This document shows, one piece after another, positions 1-12,880 of a stretch of DNA of 64,000 bases. The stretch is from Parapristionchus giblindavisi (Eukaryota; Nematoda; Chromadorea; Rhabditida; Diplogasteridae), in assembly GCA_943737045.1 (NCBI GenBank), contig CALSFV010000078.1, positions 276,001 through 340,000 on the forward strand, read 5' to 3'. A program made the position numbers and the translations under genes. The notes beneath the pieces are model-generated. The model saw only the letters and a list, made by a program, of their open reading frames with translations. It was not told the DNA's origin and made no database searches. How positions within the stretch are numbered: the stretch's first letter is position 1; every line of letters begins with the position of its first letter.

Positions 1-263
1 GGGTTGGTCTCTCGTATACGGATGATCTACAAGGATAATTTTGAAAAGAATTAAATTAACAATATGAAAGGATTAAAGTTAGTTTGATTTTGTTTGAAAA
101 CGAAAATATAGGGCTTCCATGTAGTACTTCATTTCAACTTATGATTTCAGTATACGTCAAGGATTCAAATCTCATGAACGGATCCATATTTTCGATGATA
201 ACATATTTACTGAAACCATTTCGTTCTTTACGGAATTACTTATTTGGTGACTAAAACCTCATT

Positions 264-3200
264 TTAAATCGTAGAGAGAAAGTTTATGTATTTTGGTTCT
301 ATGAAGTTGAATAAGAAAATGAATAATTGTGACCGTTTAGTGGAAGTATGGTGTATATTAGATAATGAAGGACGAGAAGATGTTGATGAATAGAAATGAG
401 TAGCGATATATCTCTCCCGAAGATCGCGAAATTGACGAGTAAAGAAAAAATATAACTGAATAGATATAGTTTAATGGGTTGATATGAATGTGATTTCATT
501 ATTCTTCATAAAATAAGATTGTCAATTTTTTGAACGTCTGAACGTATTATTAAACAAAAAGAGTAGTTTATGGAATGAAGAGATCTTTCATTATTGGTTT
601 CGTTCACTTTCAAATACATTTTCTCCTAAGCAGAACAAAGGAAAGTTTTATCGCTTTACTACAACTACTGTATATCTAGAGTACTGTATCTCATCTTTTC
701 ATTTTCTTCTCATCTTCATTCACCCACTCACCATAGGATTTGCCATACTATTTACATTGAAAAGAATATTGACTATGTCCTTGGCTAGAATATACCTAGA
801 ATGAAGAGAAATAAGAAGATTCAAACCATATTCGACCATTATTTTTAATTAAAATATATATGAGATCTTTAGATCTGAATAATAATAATAGTAGAATGAG
901 ATACCATTGAACATTGTATAGAGAATGATCATCTAGGAACCGAATTATTAGACCTCCTGGAAGAGAAATAGAAGTAGTTATATATAGATGAGAATGAAAA
1001 TGTGTACAAACATATTTAAGATTCAAGTTTATTTTAAACTTTTCGTATTGTCGAATGTGTGACTATCGAAGAGTTTGATGAGAGTTTCCGAAAGTTTAAT
1101 GTTCTCTTCTAAAAGAAATATGAAAGATGAAAGAAGACCTGTATGACATAAGAAGAAAAGAAGAACAATTGATATTAGAAGTGATATTGTTCTCTTTTCT
1201 TGAGCTATTCGACTTCGATGAGTGGAAATAACACGGGCATGAGAGATTCTAGATGAAAGATCAAAGATCAATAAAAGAAAGGAGTCTTACTTCAGTAGAA
1301 TTCGTAGATTAAGACAAGATAAAAATGATATAGGCATAAGATATACAAGGAGTGGGTAGAGTAATAGTTCACGCTGGAAATTATTTATTCATCATCTTGG
1401 AACTTTCTTCTGGCAATGAACATTTTTAAAATAAATTATAATCATGGTTATATAAAATTTTACTAGTGAAAAATACCGAAAATATTTATCGACCGGTTTA
1501 ATATGAGCTAAAAAGTTATGGTGGTGGAGTATAAAAATACTTACAGTGAATGTATATGAAGAATTGAGAGTAAGATTAGATGAATGATGTTGAATGAATA
1601 TTGGAGGAGCTATTCCAAATATAAAACTATAATGAATCAATTCATTACATTTATAATAAACTCTCTACACTTGATTACGAGCACTTTTCATTTTTACTTG
1701 TTTTGTCTATTTTCTTGTTTGATTCATTTGATGTAAAAAAAATTAAATTTCAATAAAAATACATACTGTGTAGTATCATTATTATTGATTGTTCGTAGTT
1801 CCCATTCATACTCCATCCATTTAGAAGCATTGAATAGAAGAGCAACCAATGATATTACGATTAATGGAAAGACCTTAATAATATATAATTGCAAATTGAA
1901 TAGTATATTCATCTTTCCTTAGATAAAAATGAATTACAACTAGAAAAAGGCACAGATGTGTAAAATTAAATAAGTTACATTTTCTTGACTTTCCTAGGGA
2001 ATACATAACACATGAAAACTAATATAAACGGTTATATTATAGCTTGTATTATGATACATAAAAAAATTATGAACCGTTCAATTTCAATAATTTTTCAAAC
2101 ATTTTATCAGTGAATGGAAATTATACCTGAGGTCCTCTCGATTGTATAGTAGACAAAGGATTTACTATGGCCTGAAAATAAATCGATAAAATGTTTCTCC
2201 CTCATCTCAATCAATAAATACCCTATGTCTCTCAATCGATATATACGTTATAGTCCATATTGAGGCACAATTAGAAGCTAGAAGAAGAGGAGATAAAAGA
2301 CCAGTAGAAATATATGTTATTTGACCTGTCCATGAGATCTGAAATATGAGTACTTCTTCAATTCAATTCATGTTATAACAATAACCCTATGAAATATGAA
2401 ACTCTCTTCAATCGACACACTTTTGCACAAAACGTGAAAGAGATTCAAATTAGTATGATGAATCTCTTTAAGAATTCAATGATGTGTTGAGGAATCTTGA
2501 CGAATTCATTCCATTCATTTACGTAATGAACAGTTCATTTTCATGAAAAGTTGCAGCATTTTCATTTTCTATTCAATTACAAAGTGTCGAATATTTCAAA
2601 TCCTTTCTTATAGAATAATTTCATGATATTCAAATATGAAGAAATTTATAAAGCTCAATCTTTCACTCTCAAGACTTCAGCTAATTCATACATAAATTGC
2701 ATAATTTACATTAGATATATGGCTATATACGTTTAGAGGGAAGAATATCTAAGCCTATCATAGTCATTTTCATAGGTACAAAATATGTTAGCCTGATATT
2801 TTGCACTGCTCTCAGTAATATAATATAAGATGCTGTGGAAAAAATATAACATAGATAGATATCTCTTACAAAATGAATCTCGAGGAAATCCATAACAGCT
2901 GGAAGAAATAGAACAAATATAGATAGGAATAACTGTAGTAGATCACATAATGAAAGAAGAGTTAGAGCTGGAACTAGAGGATGACTCCTGAAAATATATA
3001 AATTAAATAAATAAATAAATGATTTTTGAAATTGAAATTTGATTGAATTGAACTTTTGTGTAGGATTGAATGATATCTTAATCCTCTTCTCTTTTCATTT
3101 CATTGAAACCTATCAGTAAGAATAAGATTGAATTGAATATATGAAGAAGTACTATTACTATTCATCTGATTAGTTATGAATATACGAGTAACGAGTTACA

Positions 3201-3516
3201 TTCACTCAAATATCACATGGAGTTGACATAATCAAAAACACTTCCAACATCATCATAATCAAACAAGCACAGGTTCCATGATAAAATATTTTATTTTTGC
3301 TTACTCTATCGAATTTTCTTAGATTTCTTGGATTTCTTAGTAAATAAATAAGTAAATAAATAATAAATATAATCTAAGATTGTGTTGTAACCTGTTAGAT
3401 TTGAATACAATAATACATGCAACATTGAGACCGACTCCTAGTATACATATAATTGGAAGAAGGAATACAACCATAATACAATCAAGAGAACGTAATCTCT
3501 CTGATGATAGACACAT
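264..3516 (-). CDS. Peptide-type (FMRFamide-receptor-like) G protein-coupled receptor
   Basis: Predicted rhodopsin-class receptor of about 368 residues at the plasma membrane, probably sensing a neuropeptide. Ten exons join in phase: 3516-3392, 2987-2870, 2338-2222, 2171-2127, 1873-1767, 1626-1545, 1373-1291, 1248-1064, 784-732, 455-264. Visible landmarks are TM1 with GLNVACIIVF, TM2 with LSLCDLLQLFLS, TM3 ending in the DRY-equivalent IERHRAIVNPLS, TM4 starting VFPLIVISL, a second extracellular loop with NLT and NSS glycosylation sequons, TM5 YLMPISFLSCLNLRI, TM6 ISLLISIVLLFFLCHTG and TM7 NILFNVNSMANPM followed by a basic tail. The start was chosen because a TTTCAG acceptor lies 10 bases upstream and the frame is closed before it. 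The weakest joint is the donor at 1064/1063 (GTCACA). The ligand cannot be told from sequence; family assignment rests on the TM2, TM3 and TM7 motifs. Confidence 0.85.
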
Positions 3517-3525
3517 ATGGAATCA

Positions 3526-3533
3526 ACTGAAAT
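3526..3533 (-). promoter_or_regulatory. Candidate spliced-leader acceptor of the GPCR gene
   Basis: On the minus strand an AATTTCAG acceptor ends 10 bases before the chosen ATG, and no upstream coding exon fits its phase. This is the usual arrangement of a nematode trans-splice site. Confidence 0.4.
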
Positions 3534-3534
3534 T

Positions 3535-3565
<31 letters not shown>

Positions 3566-3889
3566 CAATATATTCATTCATTATTTTATATTTTATTGAC
3601 ATGCGCAACATGAAACATAAGAAAAGATTCTTTGAAATCTCCATATTTTTAAATCGATAACATATTCATGTCTCGATCGAATAAATTGTGAAGGAATTAC
3701 ATTTAACATTCATATTTCGAGTAGTAATAAAGGAATGAAAGAACGATTGAAAGAGGGGAAAATAGATAGAAAGATGAGAATAAAAGTTAATTTATATGAC
3801 GAATACTGTAAGGAATGAAGAATATAGTGAATGAGGAACTCAATAGATTAATTAAGTAATATATTTTAAAGAGTGCTTTTTGAATTTAA

Positions 3890-5371
3890 GACACCGGCTC
3901 AGTGAGATTCCAGGAAGTGCCGGACATCGACCTCACCGATTTGGCCCAAAAATTTTTTATGGATACCCCCATAGGCCCCCATCACAAAATTCGTATTCAT
4001 TTGGGCTGGTTCCTTGAAACACAGATGTGGCGGGTTTTAGAAATTTGAAAACTTGATTTTCACCGAAAAAAAATGGAGCGACCAAGGACCAATGTTAGTG
4101 TCGATTAATTATAAGTATAAATAGACAACAGAAACTGGCTATACGACGGTCCGGAGATCCGATCGCAAACTGATTTTTTTACCTCTTTAAAACATTCTAA
4201 AATTAATTAAAATTTTAAAACAAAAAAGTGCAGTCCAATTTTTGCCGCATCTTATAGAGAAAAAAAATCCGCGTCGAATGAGCGAAAAAATTGAAAAATC
4301 GAAAGATACCTATTTTGAGAAAAATGGACCTGAAGATGACCCGAAAATATTTTTGTTTTCAAAACCCCTCATGTTTGTACTCATATTGAAGAGCTCGTCG
4401 AGTATAACAACTTTCATATTGAACGTTTTGTCTGAAACTCGTGTACAAGAGAATTACATAAGTTTTATTTATTCACACGGTTGTTCACCCAATTTTGAGT
4501 TAAACGAAAGTAAAATATTTTTTGTGCACAAATTGATTACGCCTATATTCTAGAACTCAAAAATCCATACTTAATTTGTTGTTTCACGAAAAAAAATTGT
4601 CGGCCCCTATTCTGAAAAACATGGTCTCTAAAGTGGTCATGAAAAAAAAGTTGTCGAAACCTTGCCATGTTTATACTCATTTTAAAGAACTCGTCGAGTA
4701 CATCATTTCCCATGTTGGTCGTATTCTATGAAAGTCGTTTGTTCTCAAGATACAAGCAATCTAAACGATTAGGATCCAGTAAATCTTAATTCATGTAATT
4801 CTCTTGTACACGAGTTTCAGACAAAACGTTCAACATGAAAGTTGTTCTACTCGACGAGCTCTTCAATATGAGTACAAACATGAGGGGTTTCGAAAACAAA
4901 AATATTTTCGGGTCATCTTCAGGTCCATTTTTCTCAAAATAGGTATCTTTCGATTTTTAATGTTTTTCGCTCATTCGACGCGGAATTTTTTGCTCTATAA
5001 GATGAGACAAAAATTGGACTGCACTTTTTTGTTTTAAAATTTTAATTAATTTTAGAATGTTTTAAGGAGGAAAAAAATCAGTTTGCGATCGGATCTCCGG
5101 ACCATCGTATAGCCAGTTTTTGTTGTCTATTTATACTTATAATTAATCGACACTAACATTGGTCCTAGGTCGCTCCATTTTTTTTCGGTGAAAATCGAGT
5201 TTTAAAATTTCGAAAACCCGCCACATCTGTGTTTCAAGGAACCAGCCCAAATGAATACCCATTTTGTGATGGGGGCCCATGGGGATATCCACAAAAATTT
5301 TTTGAGCCAAATCGGTGAGGTCGATGTCCGGGGTCACCGGCACAACCCTCGAATCTTACTGAGCCGGTGTC
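3890..5371. mobile_element. Foldback element flanked by TTAA (piggyBac-like MITE)
   Basis: The two ends are inverted copies beginning GACACCGGCTCAG, and both arms stay complementary for hundreds of bases around a centre near 4630. TTAA lies directly outside each end (3886-3889 and 5372-5375), the piggyBac target preference. Because TTAA is self-complementary it could also be part of the terminal repeat. Open frames inside (4242-4553, 4804-5037) mirror each other and are arm shadows, not genes. Confidence 0.7.
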
Positions 5372-5514
5372 TTAATGGAGTCAATGATTTATTAAGAGTG
5401 CACGAGAGAATAATCAATAATCCGATATATAGTACAGAAAATAAGGAAAAGATCTGAATCGTCTCTGCTTTTTGAGATAATGATGACGGGTTAGTTTTTT
5501 ATAATATTATTTTA

Positions 5515-5735
5515 CGAAGCAAGGAGGAAGTTATCTACCTTAAGATAAGAAAAGAGAGGAGGAAAAGGGAGAGAGAGACGGAAGAAGGGGAAGAGGAAAG
5601 TAGAGAAAGAGAGGGGAATAAAGAGAATCTGATTTGAGAAGATAGATGAGAGAAACATAGAGGAATGAGGAGGAGAATATGAACGGTTGAGAGGAGAGAG
5701 GGGAAAGGAGGGGAGAGGAGTACGAAGTACCTTAC
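5515..5735. repeat. Polypurine tract
   Basis: About 220 bases that are almost purely A and G on the plus strand, irregular rather than a clean tandem repeat. Confidence 0.7.
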
Positions 5736-6415
5736 ACTTATATTGTAAATATTATAATTATTTTTTAAATATTGTTACAGTAATAGGAAGAGGAAGAAAA
5801 GAGGTTGTGAAATGAGTGAAGAAGGGAAAAGAGAATTGAGATACATATATGAAGAAAAGGAGATGATAATTGTGTTTAGTCAATAGAATAAAGATGATCT
5901 AAATACAGAATGAATAGAAGATAATCTAATGAATAAAAGGACGGAATATTGTTGAGTAATACAACTGAAGAGTATGGAAAGGTGTTCAGATGTTGTATAT
6001 AACTAATACTATGTATATGGAGAGGGAAGAAGTATGGGGTGGGGAGACGGGAGAGGGGAGATGAGGGAGGGGAAATGGCGAGATGGGGAGAGATATTCAA
6101 AATCATTCAAAGTTTTCATTAAAGACACGAATAAATCAAACATTGACGCATTTTCTGTTAAGATATTTCAGATAGAAATTGGAGAAAACTATGTGGAATG
6201 AAGAATAACTTAACATTTTGAAATAGGAAAAAGTTAAAGAAGATGATCATAATGATGATTACTTATCATATTTGTAATGATACTACTTTTTAACTCTTTA
6301 ATATCAAAAATATTTTCATAGGACCTACTAGATGTTTTATATTATCATTATTCCAATTACATGGGGGAAAATGAAGATACATGGAAGGGCATACGAATGA
6401 ATGGAGGAAGGAAGC

Positions 6416-6536
6416 TCATGGAGAGGGAGAGGGAGAGGGAGAGGGAGAGGGAGAGGGAGAGGGAGAGGGAGGGAGGGAGGGAGGGAGGGAGGGAGGGAGG
6501 GAGGGAGGGAGGGAGGGAGGGAGGGAGGGAGGGAGG

Positions 6537-6600
<64 letters not shown>
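6416..6600. repeat. Compound purine microsatellite (GGGAGA)n(GGGA)n(GA)n
   Basis: Three adjoining arrays run in order: a GAGGGA hexamer, then a GGGA tetramer of roughly 80 bases, then about 55 bases of GA dinucleotide. The order of unit lengths suggests stepwise growth from one purine seed. It is open in several frames on both strands only because the repeat lacks stops. Confidence 0.95.
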
Positions 6601-8123
6601 GAGGGTAGAAGTGGGAGAGAGCAACTGAAAAGAGTATAGGCTAGATAAATGGTCTAAGATAATAGTTAAAAGTGGTGATTTTGAAGGGAAATATTGCGAG
6701 GTCGATGAGAAAGATTGACAAATTACTATTGTATTATATTATTTTTATATTTTGTTGTTGAATGAAAGAAAGAAGAAGAGAATACGATATATTCTATATT
6801 GAGAAGAGAGAACTAATTTACATCGAAATACGTTTATATGAGATATTTGGAGTGTTCATTTTGGGATGATATATGCTTATAATGAAATACAGTACATAAT
6901 GAATATCTTGTATGATTATCGATTTTTAAATGATCTGAAAGGATTTTGATGGATAGGGAGTGTATCGAATGGGGATAGGTCAATGAGACTATGGAAGAAT
7001 TGTGACTTTATATGGAATTGATGAGAATATGGGGAGAGATGATAGGGGGAGAGGAGAATTAAAGGTTGGTTTGAAAATATGCAGAATAGAAAAATACCGA
7101 GAACACATTCATTTTATCGAATATATGAAATTTACAAACGTGAGAGAATTATTACAGCTCTAATAAGGTAAATTAATAATGCGGAACTATTATATTTGAT
7201 CTGAACCTGGGTTTGAATTTTTCTTCAGATCTGAGACATATCCCTGATATGCAAGTGATCGTTCATCGATTTTTTCGAGATAAGAGGAAAACAATATGTA
7301 GACTATGTAGACTCTGATTGTGTTATAGAATTATTAAACATTAACTTAGAAAAAGAAGGAGAAGAGTAAATGTGGTATTCTGAAGGTATTCTGAATGATG
7401 TTCTCTTCTTCCTTAATCATAGTCGTTGTAATCAGAAAAGGAAATGAATGTTATTACATTAAAGAAAAGAGAAAAAGGATGAAGAACAGAAGAATATTGT
7501 TACCGATCTATCAACATATTATATGATATATACTTTCATTGGAATGATTATCTACACAAGAACAATCATTATTCTGACATAAAAAGTACTATAAATATGA
7601 TGAATGTGAATGGATAAAAGAATGATGGACGAGGAAATATTTAGAAGGTAAGGAATCATAAGAGAGGAAGAGTAATAAACAAAATGAAATGATAATATGA
7701 GAATGATGAAATGGAATAGAAATGATCTATGTCATAGATGAAATATAGTGGAAAGAATGGAGGAAAATGAGTTGAAGAACAATAAAATAGTTGAGGATTT
7801 TCATTTTATGATCTAAGTCAACGAAGTTATTAAAGAGAATAGAGAGGGAAGCCAATTCACAAAAGGGTTTCCAATATATATAATTATATAATTGTACATA
7901 TAATTATTGTTGTTTGTATGTGAATGATTAATTGCACGATGATGATAATAAACATTGAAAATATTGATTGAGATGATATTTCAAAGACGTTATTTAGAAC
8001 TTCTTCACGTTCTTACATCTGTTTCTTCAAATTTAATATTCAATTTATGTAAATTTTGAATGAAGTTCAGTTTCTTAACACTGTGATACAGACTTATTAT
8101 TTTAATACAGATAAAGATATTTA

Positions 8124-8157
8124 ATGCAAAAAAATAATAAAACTTTATTTTTTGCAT
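8124..8157. repeat. Short AT-rich hairpin
   Basis: ATGCAAAAAATAA and its complement TTATTTTTTGCAT face each other around a short loop, immediately before the TA-flanked hairpin element at 8160. Confidence 0.6.
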
Positions 8158-8159
8158 TA

Positions 8160-8256
8160 AGAAAGCGAGAGAGCATTTGCAGAGCGGAGAATTTCAAATT
8201 AGCATATCACCAGCTAATTTGAAATTCTCTGCTTTGCAAATACACTCTCGCTTTCT
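8160..8256. mobile_element. 97-bp TA-flanked hairpin MITE
   Basis: Arms beginning AGAAAGCGAGAG pair along nearly their whole length around a loop near 8205, and the dinucleotide TA lies on both sides. A partial related arm follows at 8262-8302. TA duplication points to a Tc1/mariner-type non-autonomous element. Confidence 0.65.
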
Positions 8257-8554
8257 TAGTCTACGAGAGAGCTTTGCCAGAGCGGAGACTAAAATTAGCT
8301 CGGTTGTGCCTATAAGTCGTAAATTTCTATTTAGAACTGTTCAGTGGTAATTGAAAGAGAATGACAAAAGATAATTCTTTTTAAAATCAGCTGTTTCTGA
8401 GTGAATGCCAAGCGTGATAAATAATATATTTACTCGATATTACAATAATCAGATGGTTTATGATCGCATATCAATATTTTTAAAAGTTTAAGAATGTTTT
8501 TTTGTGGTAAAATGTTGTTCAATGGAATGTTATTTATTTATTTAGACAATAATT

Positions 8555-8764
8555 TTAGGAATATAATTGTGAAGGAAAAACAATGGCACTGGCAAATAGA
8601 AATGAACTACGATTCGGGAACCTTTTGATGACACGGGAGACGGTTCCCTGATTGAAACCAAACTGGTGAGCAATTTCGGATTGCTTCAGACCATTCAGAC
8701 GGCCGCGGATGATGGCAAGGAGGATATCTTGAGAGAGATATCGCACACCTTTCGGTTTCGGCAT
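8555..8764 (-). pseudogene. Isolated helix-turn-helix resembling a Tc1/mariner transposase N-terminus
   Basis: The frame from 8764 starts MPKPKGVRYLSQD and carries a homeodomain-like bipartite pattern, ending in QFGFNQGTVSRVIKRF, typical of the DNA-binding N-terminus of Tc1/pogo-class transposases. It stops after 69 codons. No DDE catalytic domain follows in any frame, so this is a remnant or a domesticated fragment. It lies next to small TA-flanked hairpins but not clearly inside a bounded element. Confidence 0.5.
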
Positions 8765-8927
8765 AATTTTTTAAATACAAGAAAAAAAACAAAAAAAAAC
8801 ACAAGAAACAATCATAAATGATAAAAAATTTGTACTTGGTAAAATCCGAATACGCCTACTGTATAGATGTTAATAACTAAACACTGCAAACAGTATCGAT
8901 AAATGGCTACAATTACATACATACATA

Positions 8928-9621
8928 CAGTCCCACACGATTGCCCTCCCTAAAGGCGGGCCGCCACGACATGATTCATGTCGCCTCATGTCGCATCTTT
9001 GTAAAAGATTTGTGAAACATTTTATTAGTTGTGATCATTGCATCATCAGATAAGATTAAGATCTCCGTTGAAACAAATAAAATTGTTTAACTCTGGACAG
9101 AGTTATTGAAGGATCATGGCTGACGGGGGGTACTACCGTAATCCCTTCAAATTTGAATTTCCAGCACTTTTCATTGACCCTACGAAATCGATTTTCTCAC
9201 GAACATGTTTTACAACTCTTTCTGCGAATTTTCTTTTGTATTTTCTTGTGTATTTTGTGAAATAATTACAATACTTATAAATACAATACTTCCAATACGA
9301 GAAAAACCGTTCTAAAACAGATTCGTTCGTTTCAACGGTGATCTTAATCTTATTTGATGATGCAATGATCACAACTAATGAAATGTTTCAAAAATCTTTT
9401 ATGTGGTGTTACATTTTCAAAACGGGCGCATGGCGTGCGCACGTTTCAAAATGTAACACCACATAGAAAAATGCACACCGTGCGCACGGCGTGCATTTCT
9501 TACGTTCGCACGCCGTGCGCACGTTTTGAAAATGTAACACCACATTAGAAAGATGCGACATGAGGCGACATGAATCATGTCGCGGCGGCCCGCCTTTAGG
9601 GAGGGCGATCGTGTGGGACTG
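8928..9621. mobile_element. Foldback element with ~70-bp terminal inverted repeats
   Basis: Both ends begin CAGTCCCACACGA and stay inverted through a GGCGGGCCGCC-like GC-rich segment and an ATGATTCATGTCG motif. A second inverted pair (around 9015-9090 and 9310-9385) and a third, GC-rich set of GTGCGCACG repeats (9409-9546) sit inside. No transposase is visible and no target duplication is certain. Confidence 0.7.
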
Positions 9622-10727
9622 TGCGTTCTTTTTAAACGTTGAAAAAAAAGTTTTTAAAATCAACGGAAAAGCAAACTTAAATTACTCAAAATGAACCATA
9701 CGGTCATTTTTGAATACTGTAGCTTGGAAGCCGTTGAAATTGAAATACTGCCTTTCTGTCCCTATGAAACTATTCGTGGAACCTTTAATGTTTGAGAAAA
9801 CTAAAATGAAAAGATTTTGTGAAGAAATAAATGATCGATCGGATGAGATCAATTCGATATCTAATCTATTTGCCAGAAAGCCTACTTCAAGTTGAATAAT
9901 TAAAAATCAATCGATAATCGTATCATGTCGCGCCATTTATTTGTTTGCAAACTTTTTTGCTAAAGGTTAAAAAAACAAGGGGAATGTTATTAGTAATTTT
10001 TAAATAAATGAATTTTAAAACGTTTGTCATTGTCATATGATTTTATTAACAATTATTTAAATAACTCGTGGAATACAAATGAATTTGATCTTAATTATTA
10101 ATTAATTGATTGATTGAAATGTGAATCTAAGAGAACCATTTTGGATCAATTGACTCAGAGGGGAGAAAATGACTGCTGAAAGCGAGAAGCAAATGAGATA
10201 ATTATCTCGTATTCAATGAATACATTCAGAGGAAAGGGAATAATTGGTTAAGGACGATCATGGATTCATTTTGTATTCGAAAGACAATTCACATTCATTT
10301 GATTAATCATTGAGGTTTTGTAGACAGAATGGAGAAATTATAATAGGGCATTCTTTGAATATTAAAGGATTCTTTCATTTGTAAAATCAAGTAAAACTAA
10401 TCAAGAATTTTACTCATTATTCGAAATTCGACATCTAAATTATTAGGAGTTTTCAATATCGTAAGACTCTTTAACGAAAATGTAAAAAGAGAGTTTTAAA
10501 AGATATCTTTGAACATCCATTGTTAATTCTCATATAATTCGTTATTCTACAATGAATAATAACGAGAATAAATAAAGGTAGAAGAATTTGTTCTACGACA
10601 CTTTTCATTTTTTCACGAAAATATTTAAAAAAATTATAATTGCTGCCCCATCATGAAGCATGGAGCATGAACCAATCGAAAAAGTGAAAAATAAATAGAT
10701 ATTGATGTAACAAGTAAGAATCGAGGT

Positions 10728-11528
10728 CAGGGCTGTGCGGCAAGGCACATTTTCGGCAATCCGGCAATTGCCGAAAAAATATTTTCGGCAATTTCGGCAA
10801 CATTCGGCAATTTTTTCCAAAAATTTATTTTAGTGATTTTTAAGCTTTTGTTGACTTAATGAACATTATTGCATAAATTGTAACAATGGACAAAAAGAAA
10901 ACGATACTCGTGAAAATAGAAGGGCTTAGACTATAAGAACAATTTTTCTAGAAAATAAACAGCATGTGAAAAAGTTTGGAGAAAGCGCATTTCTGATCGA
11001 ATATGGTGTATTTTGAATTCAGTACACTGAAAAATTCAAAATCCTTTGGAAAATTACCAAGAAAATGCATAATCCCGCTAAAATATGTATTGCCGGTTCA
11101 CGGCGGCTCAATGATAGTAACTAAGAAGCTCTTGCCGGAGAAAGAAAGTATCGCAAACTGAGTGATGATAAGCACTAAAACATCTAGGTTCTCCCAGCGC
11201 GAAAGTTGACTACGGTATATCTGAGCGCTCGCGTCTGACTAGACCTATCATCGTGTTTTACGATTTGCGAGACATGCCGATATGGCTTAGTGGGTAGAGC
11301 TTTTGTGTATCTATCCGAACCTCGTAGGTTCGAATTCCGCCCAGTGCAAATCAACTTTGCCGATTTTTCGTAATGCAAGAGGCTTCAAGCCAAAGTTAAA
11401 TGTAGGGATTTCTCTTCATTGAACCGCGGTGCGGTTTGAAAACATTGCCGAACCGGCAATTTCGGCAATGAAAAAACCGGCAATTCGGTAATTTCGGCAA
11501 ACCGGCAACGCCTTGCCGCACTGCCGTG
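10728..11528. mobile_element. hAT-like MITE with 8-bp target duplication, holding a tRNA-like segment
   Basis: The ends are CAGGGCTGTGCGGCAAGG and the complement of CACGGCAGTGCGGCAAGG. The 8-bp sequence ATCGAGGT lies directly outside both (10720-10727 and 11529-11536). Subterminal regions are dense in CGGCAAT and TTGCCG. An 8-bp duplication with CAGGG ends is the hAT hallmark. No transposase is present. Confidence 0.85.
11275..11345 (+). other. tRNA-like Pol III promoter segment inside the hAT-like element
   Basis: TGGCTTAGTGGGTAGAGC matches an A box and GGTTCGAATTCC matches a B box, spaced as in a tRNA. The acceptor and T stems do not pair well, so this looks like a tRNA-derived sequence and not a working tRNA gene. 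Confidence 0.55.
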
Positions 11529-11846
11529 ATCGAGGTTGCAAAGTATAATAAGATAATTTGATCTATTATTATATGAGAAAGTAATTTATGACTAGAGAGA
11601 CAATGAAAAGAATATAATGCAATGTAATCTTTGATTAGGTGTCATTCATTTCATTGCCAGTTGGAATAGGATTATTATCTCTTATTTCTTTTAAAAAATT
11701 CAAATATTTTCGATATTATTTATTTTCAGTTATTTCTGAAATTTATTCTTTAATATTTAATCTTTTTTCACGTTAGCAGATAAAAATGACTCCAAATAAA
11801 GAGTGGATGAATGTGTGTCAAATGACAAATCTGTGTTCTAATAATT

Positions 11847-12483
11847 GGGGGGGGGGGGGCGATCGATTCGGCAACGATCGTTTCGGCAACGGATCATAAA
11901 TCGGTTGGGAGATGGCCTATGGTAAGAAAAGTTGTACCATTGTTATCAGTAGGGGTGTACGGTATTGGACTACCGTAACCGTCGGGGATCGCGAACTGAT
12001 TTTTTTCAGTCAACCCATGACCCGGGGTTCGTGGTTGAAAATGGCCAAAGTCGAAAAATTCATGATGGCCCGAGATCAAATACCGGTTGCCATTATGTCA
12101 ACAGTGAGCCAACATTTATCTTTCGGGATACCGTAATACGAACTACCGTAATCAAACCGGGATTTGCTGTGAATTTCGCTATAATTTTGTAGTGTACGGT
12201 AGCTAGATTACGATAGTTCGGGTTACGGTATCCAGAAAGATAAGAGTTGGCTCACTATTTATATAATGGCAACTAGTATTTGGTCTCGGAGCATCATGAA
12301 TTTTTCGACTTCAGTCATTTTCGACCATGAACCCCATGGGTTGACTGAAAAAAATCACTTCGCGATCCCCGACGGTTACGGTAGTCCAATACCGTACACC
12401 CCTACTGATAACAATGGTACAACTTTTGTTACCATAGGCCAACCGATTTATGATCCGTTGCCGAAACGATCCCCCCCCCCCCC
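11847..12483. mobile_element. MITE with G13/C13 termini and 8-bp target duplication
   Basis: The element starts with thirteen G and ends with thirteen C, followed inward by inverted copies of CGATCG and GTTTCGGCAACGGATC. TAATAATT is duplicated exactly on both sides (11839-11846 and 12484-12491). The two arms are inverted copies over most of the length, producing the mirrored open frames at 11912-12192 and 12266-12607. Confidence 0.85.
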
Positions 12484-12880
12484 TAATAATTATAAATTCA
12501 TTCTAATTCAAATATTACTCAAGTCTAAACCTTATTCTTTCATAATTTATTCATTGATTCATTACATCAAATTATATATGAGTGAAGATAGATTCATATA
12601 TAATTAATGTATTCAAGAGCTCACAAAATACTCCATCCTATGAAATTCAATAGAAAACGAACAAATGTCTTTGCTGAAAAAAAAACAGAACTTTTACTCA
12701 AATATTCATGTTCATTATTATCTAAAATGATCCACTCCTTCTCGTATTCTCTTATCGAAGTTGAATAACTTTTCCATTTTTCTATCATTTTATCTTTTCT
12801 CCATCCACTTTTTCATTCTGAGAGAGACGACATCATGCTTTTTGTGCCTTCCATTCAATTCTTCCTCTTCCTTCTTTCCT

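Noticed and set aside
2700..2862. Extra GPCR exon encoding LRAVQNIRLTYFVPMK
   Set aside because: The frame runs on past the exon 2 donor but ends in a stop; the join from 2870 to 2338 gives proper TM3 sequence in phase.
4242..5037. Two open frames in the 3890-5371 element
   Set aside because: They mirror each other across the palindrome and show no domain.
6337..6639. Glu/Arg/Gly and Leu/Pro/Ser open frames on both strands
   Set aside because: They are translations of a purine microsatellite that contains no stop codons; several frames are open at once.
9690..9895. Small frame ending ARKPTSS
   Set aside because: Short, no recognised motif, no splice context and next to a transposon; not enough to call a gene.
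11275..11345. Functional tRNA gene
   Set aside because: The T arm and acceptor stem mismatch; it is embedded in a MITE.
11894..12607. Frames in the G13/C13 MITE
   Set aside because: They are the two inverted arms read on opposite strands.
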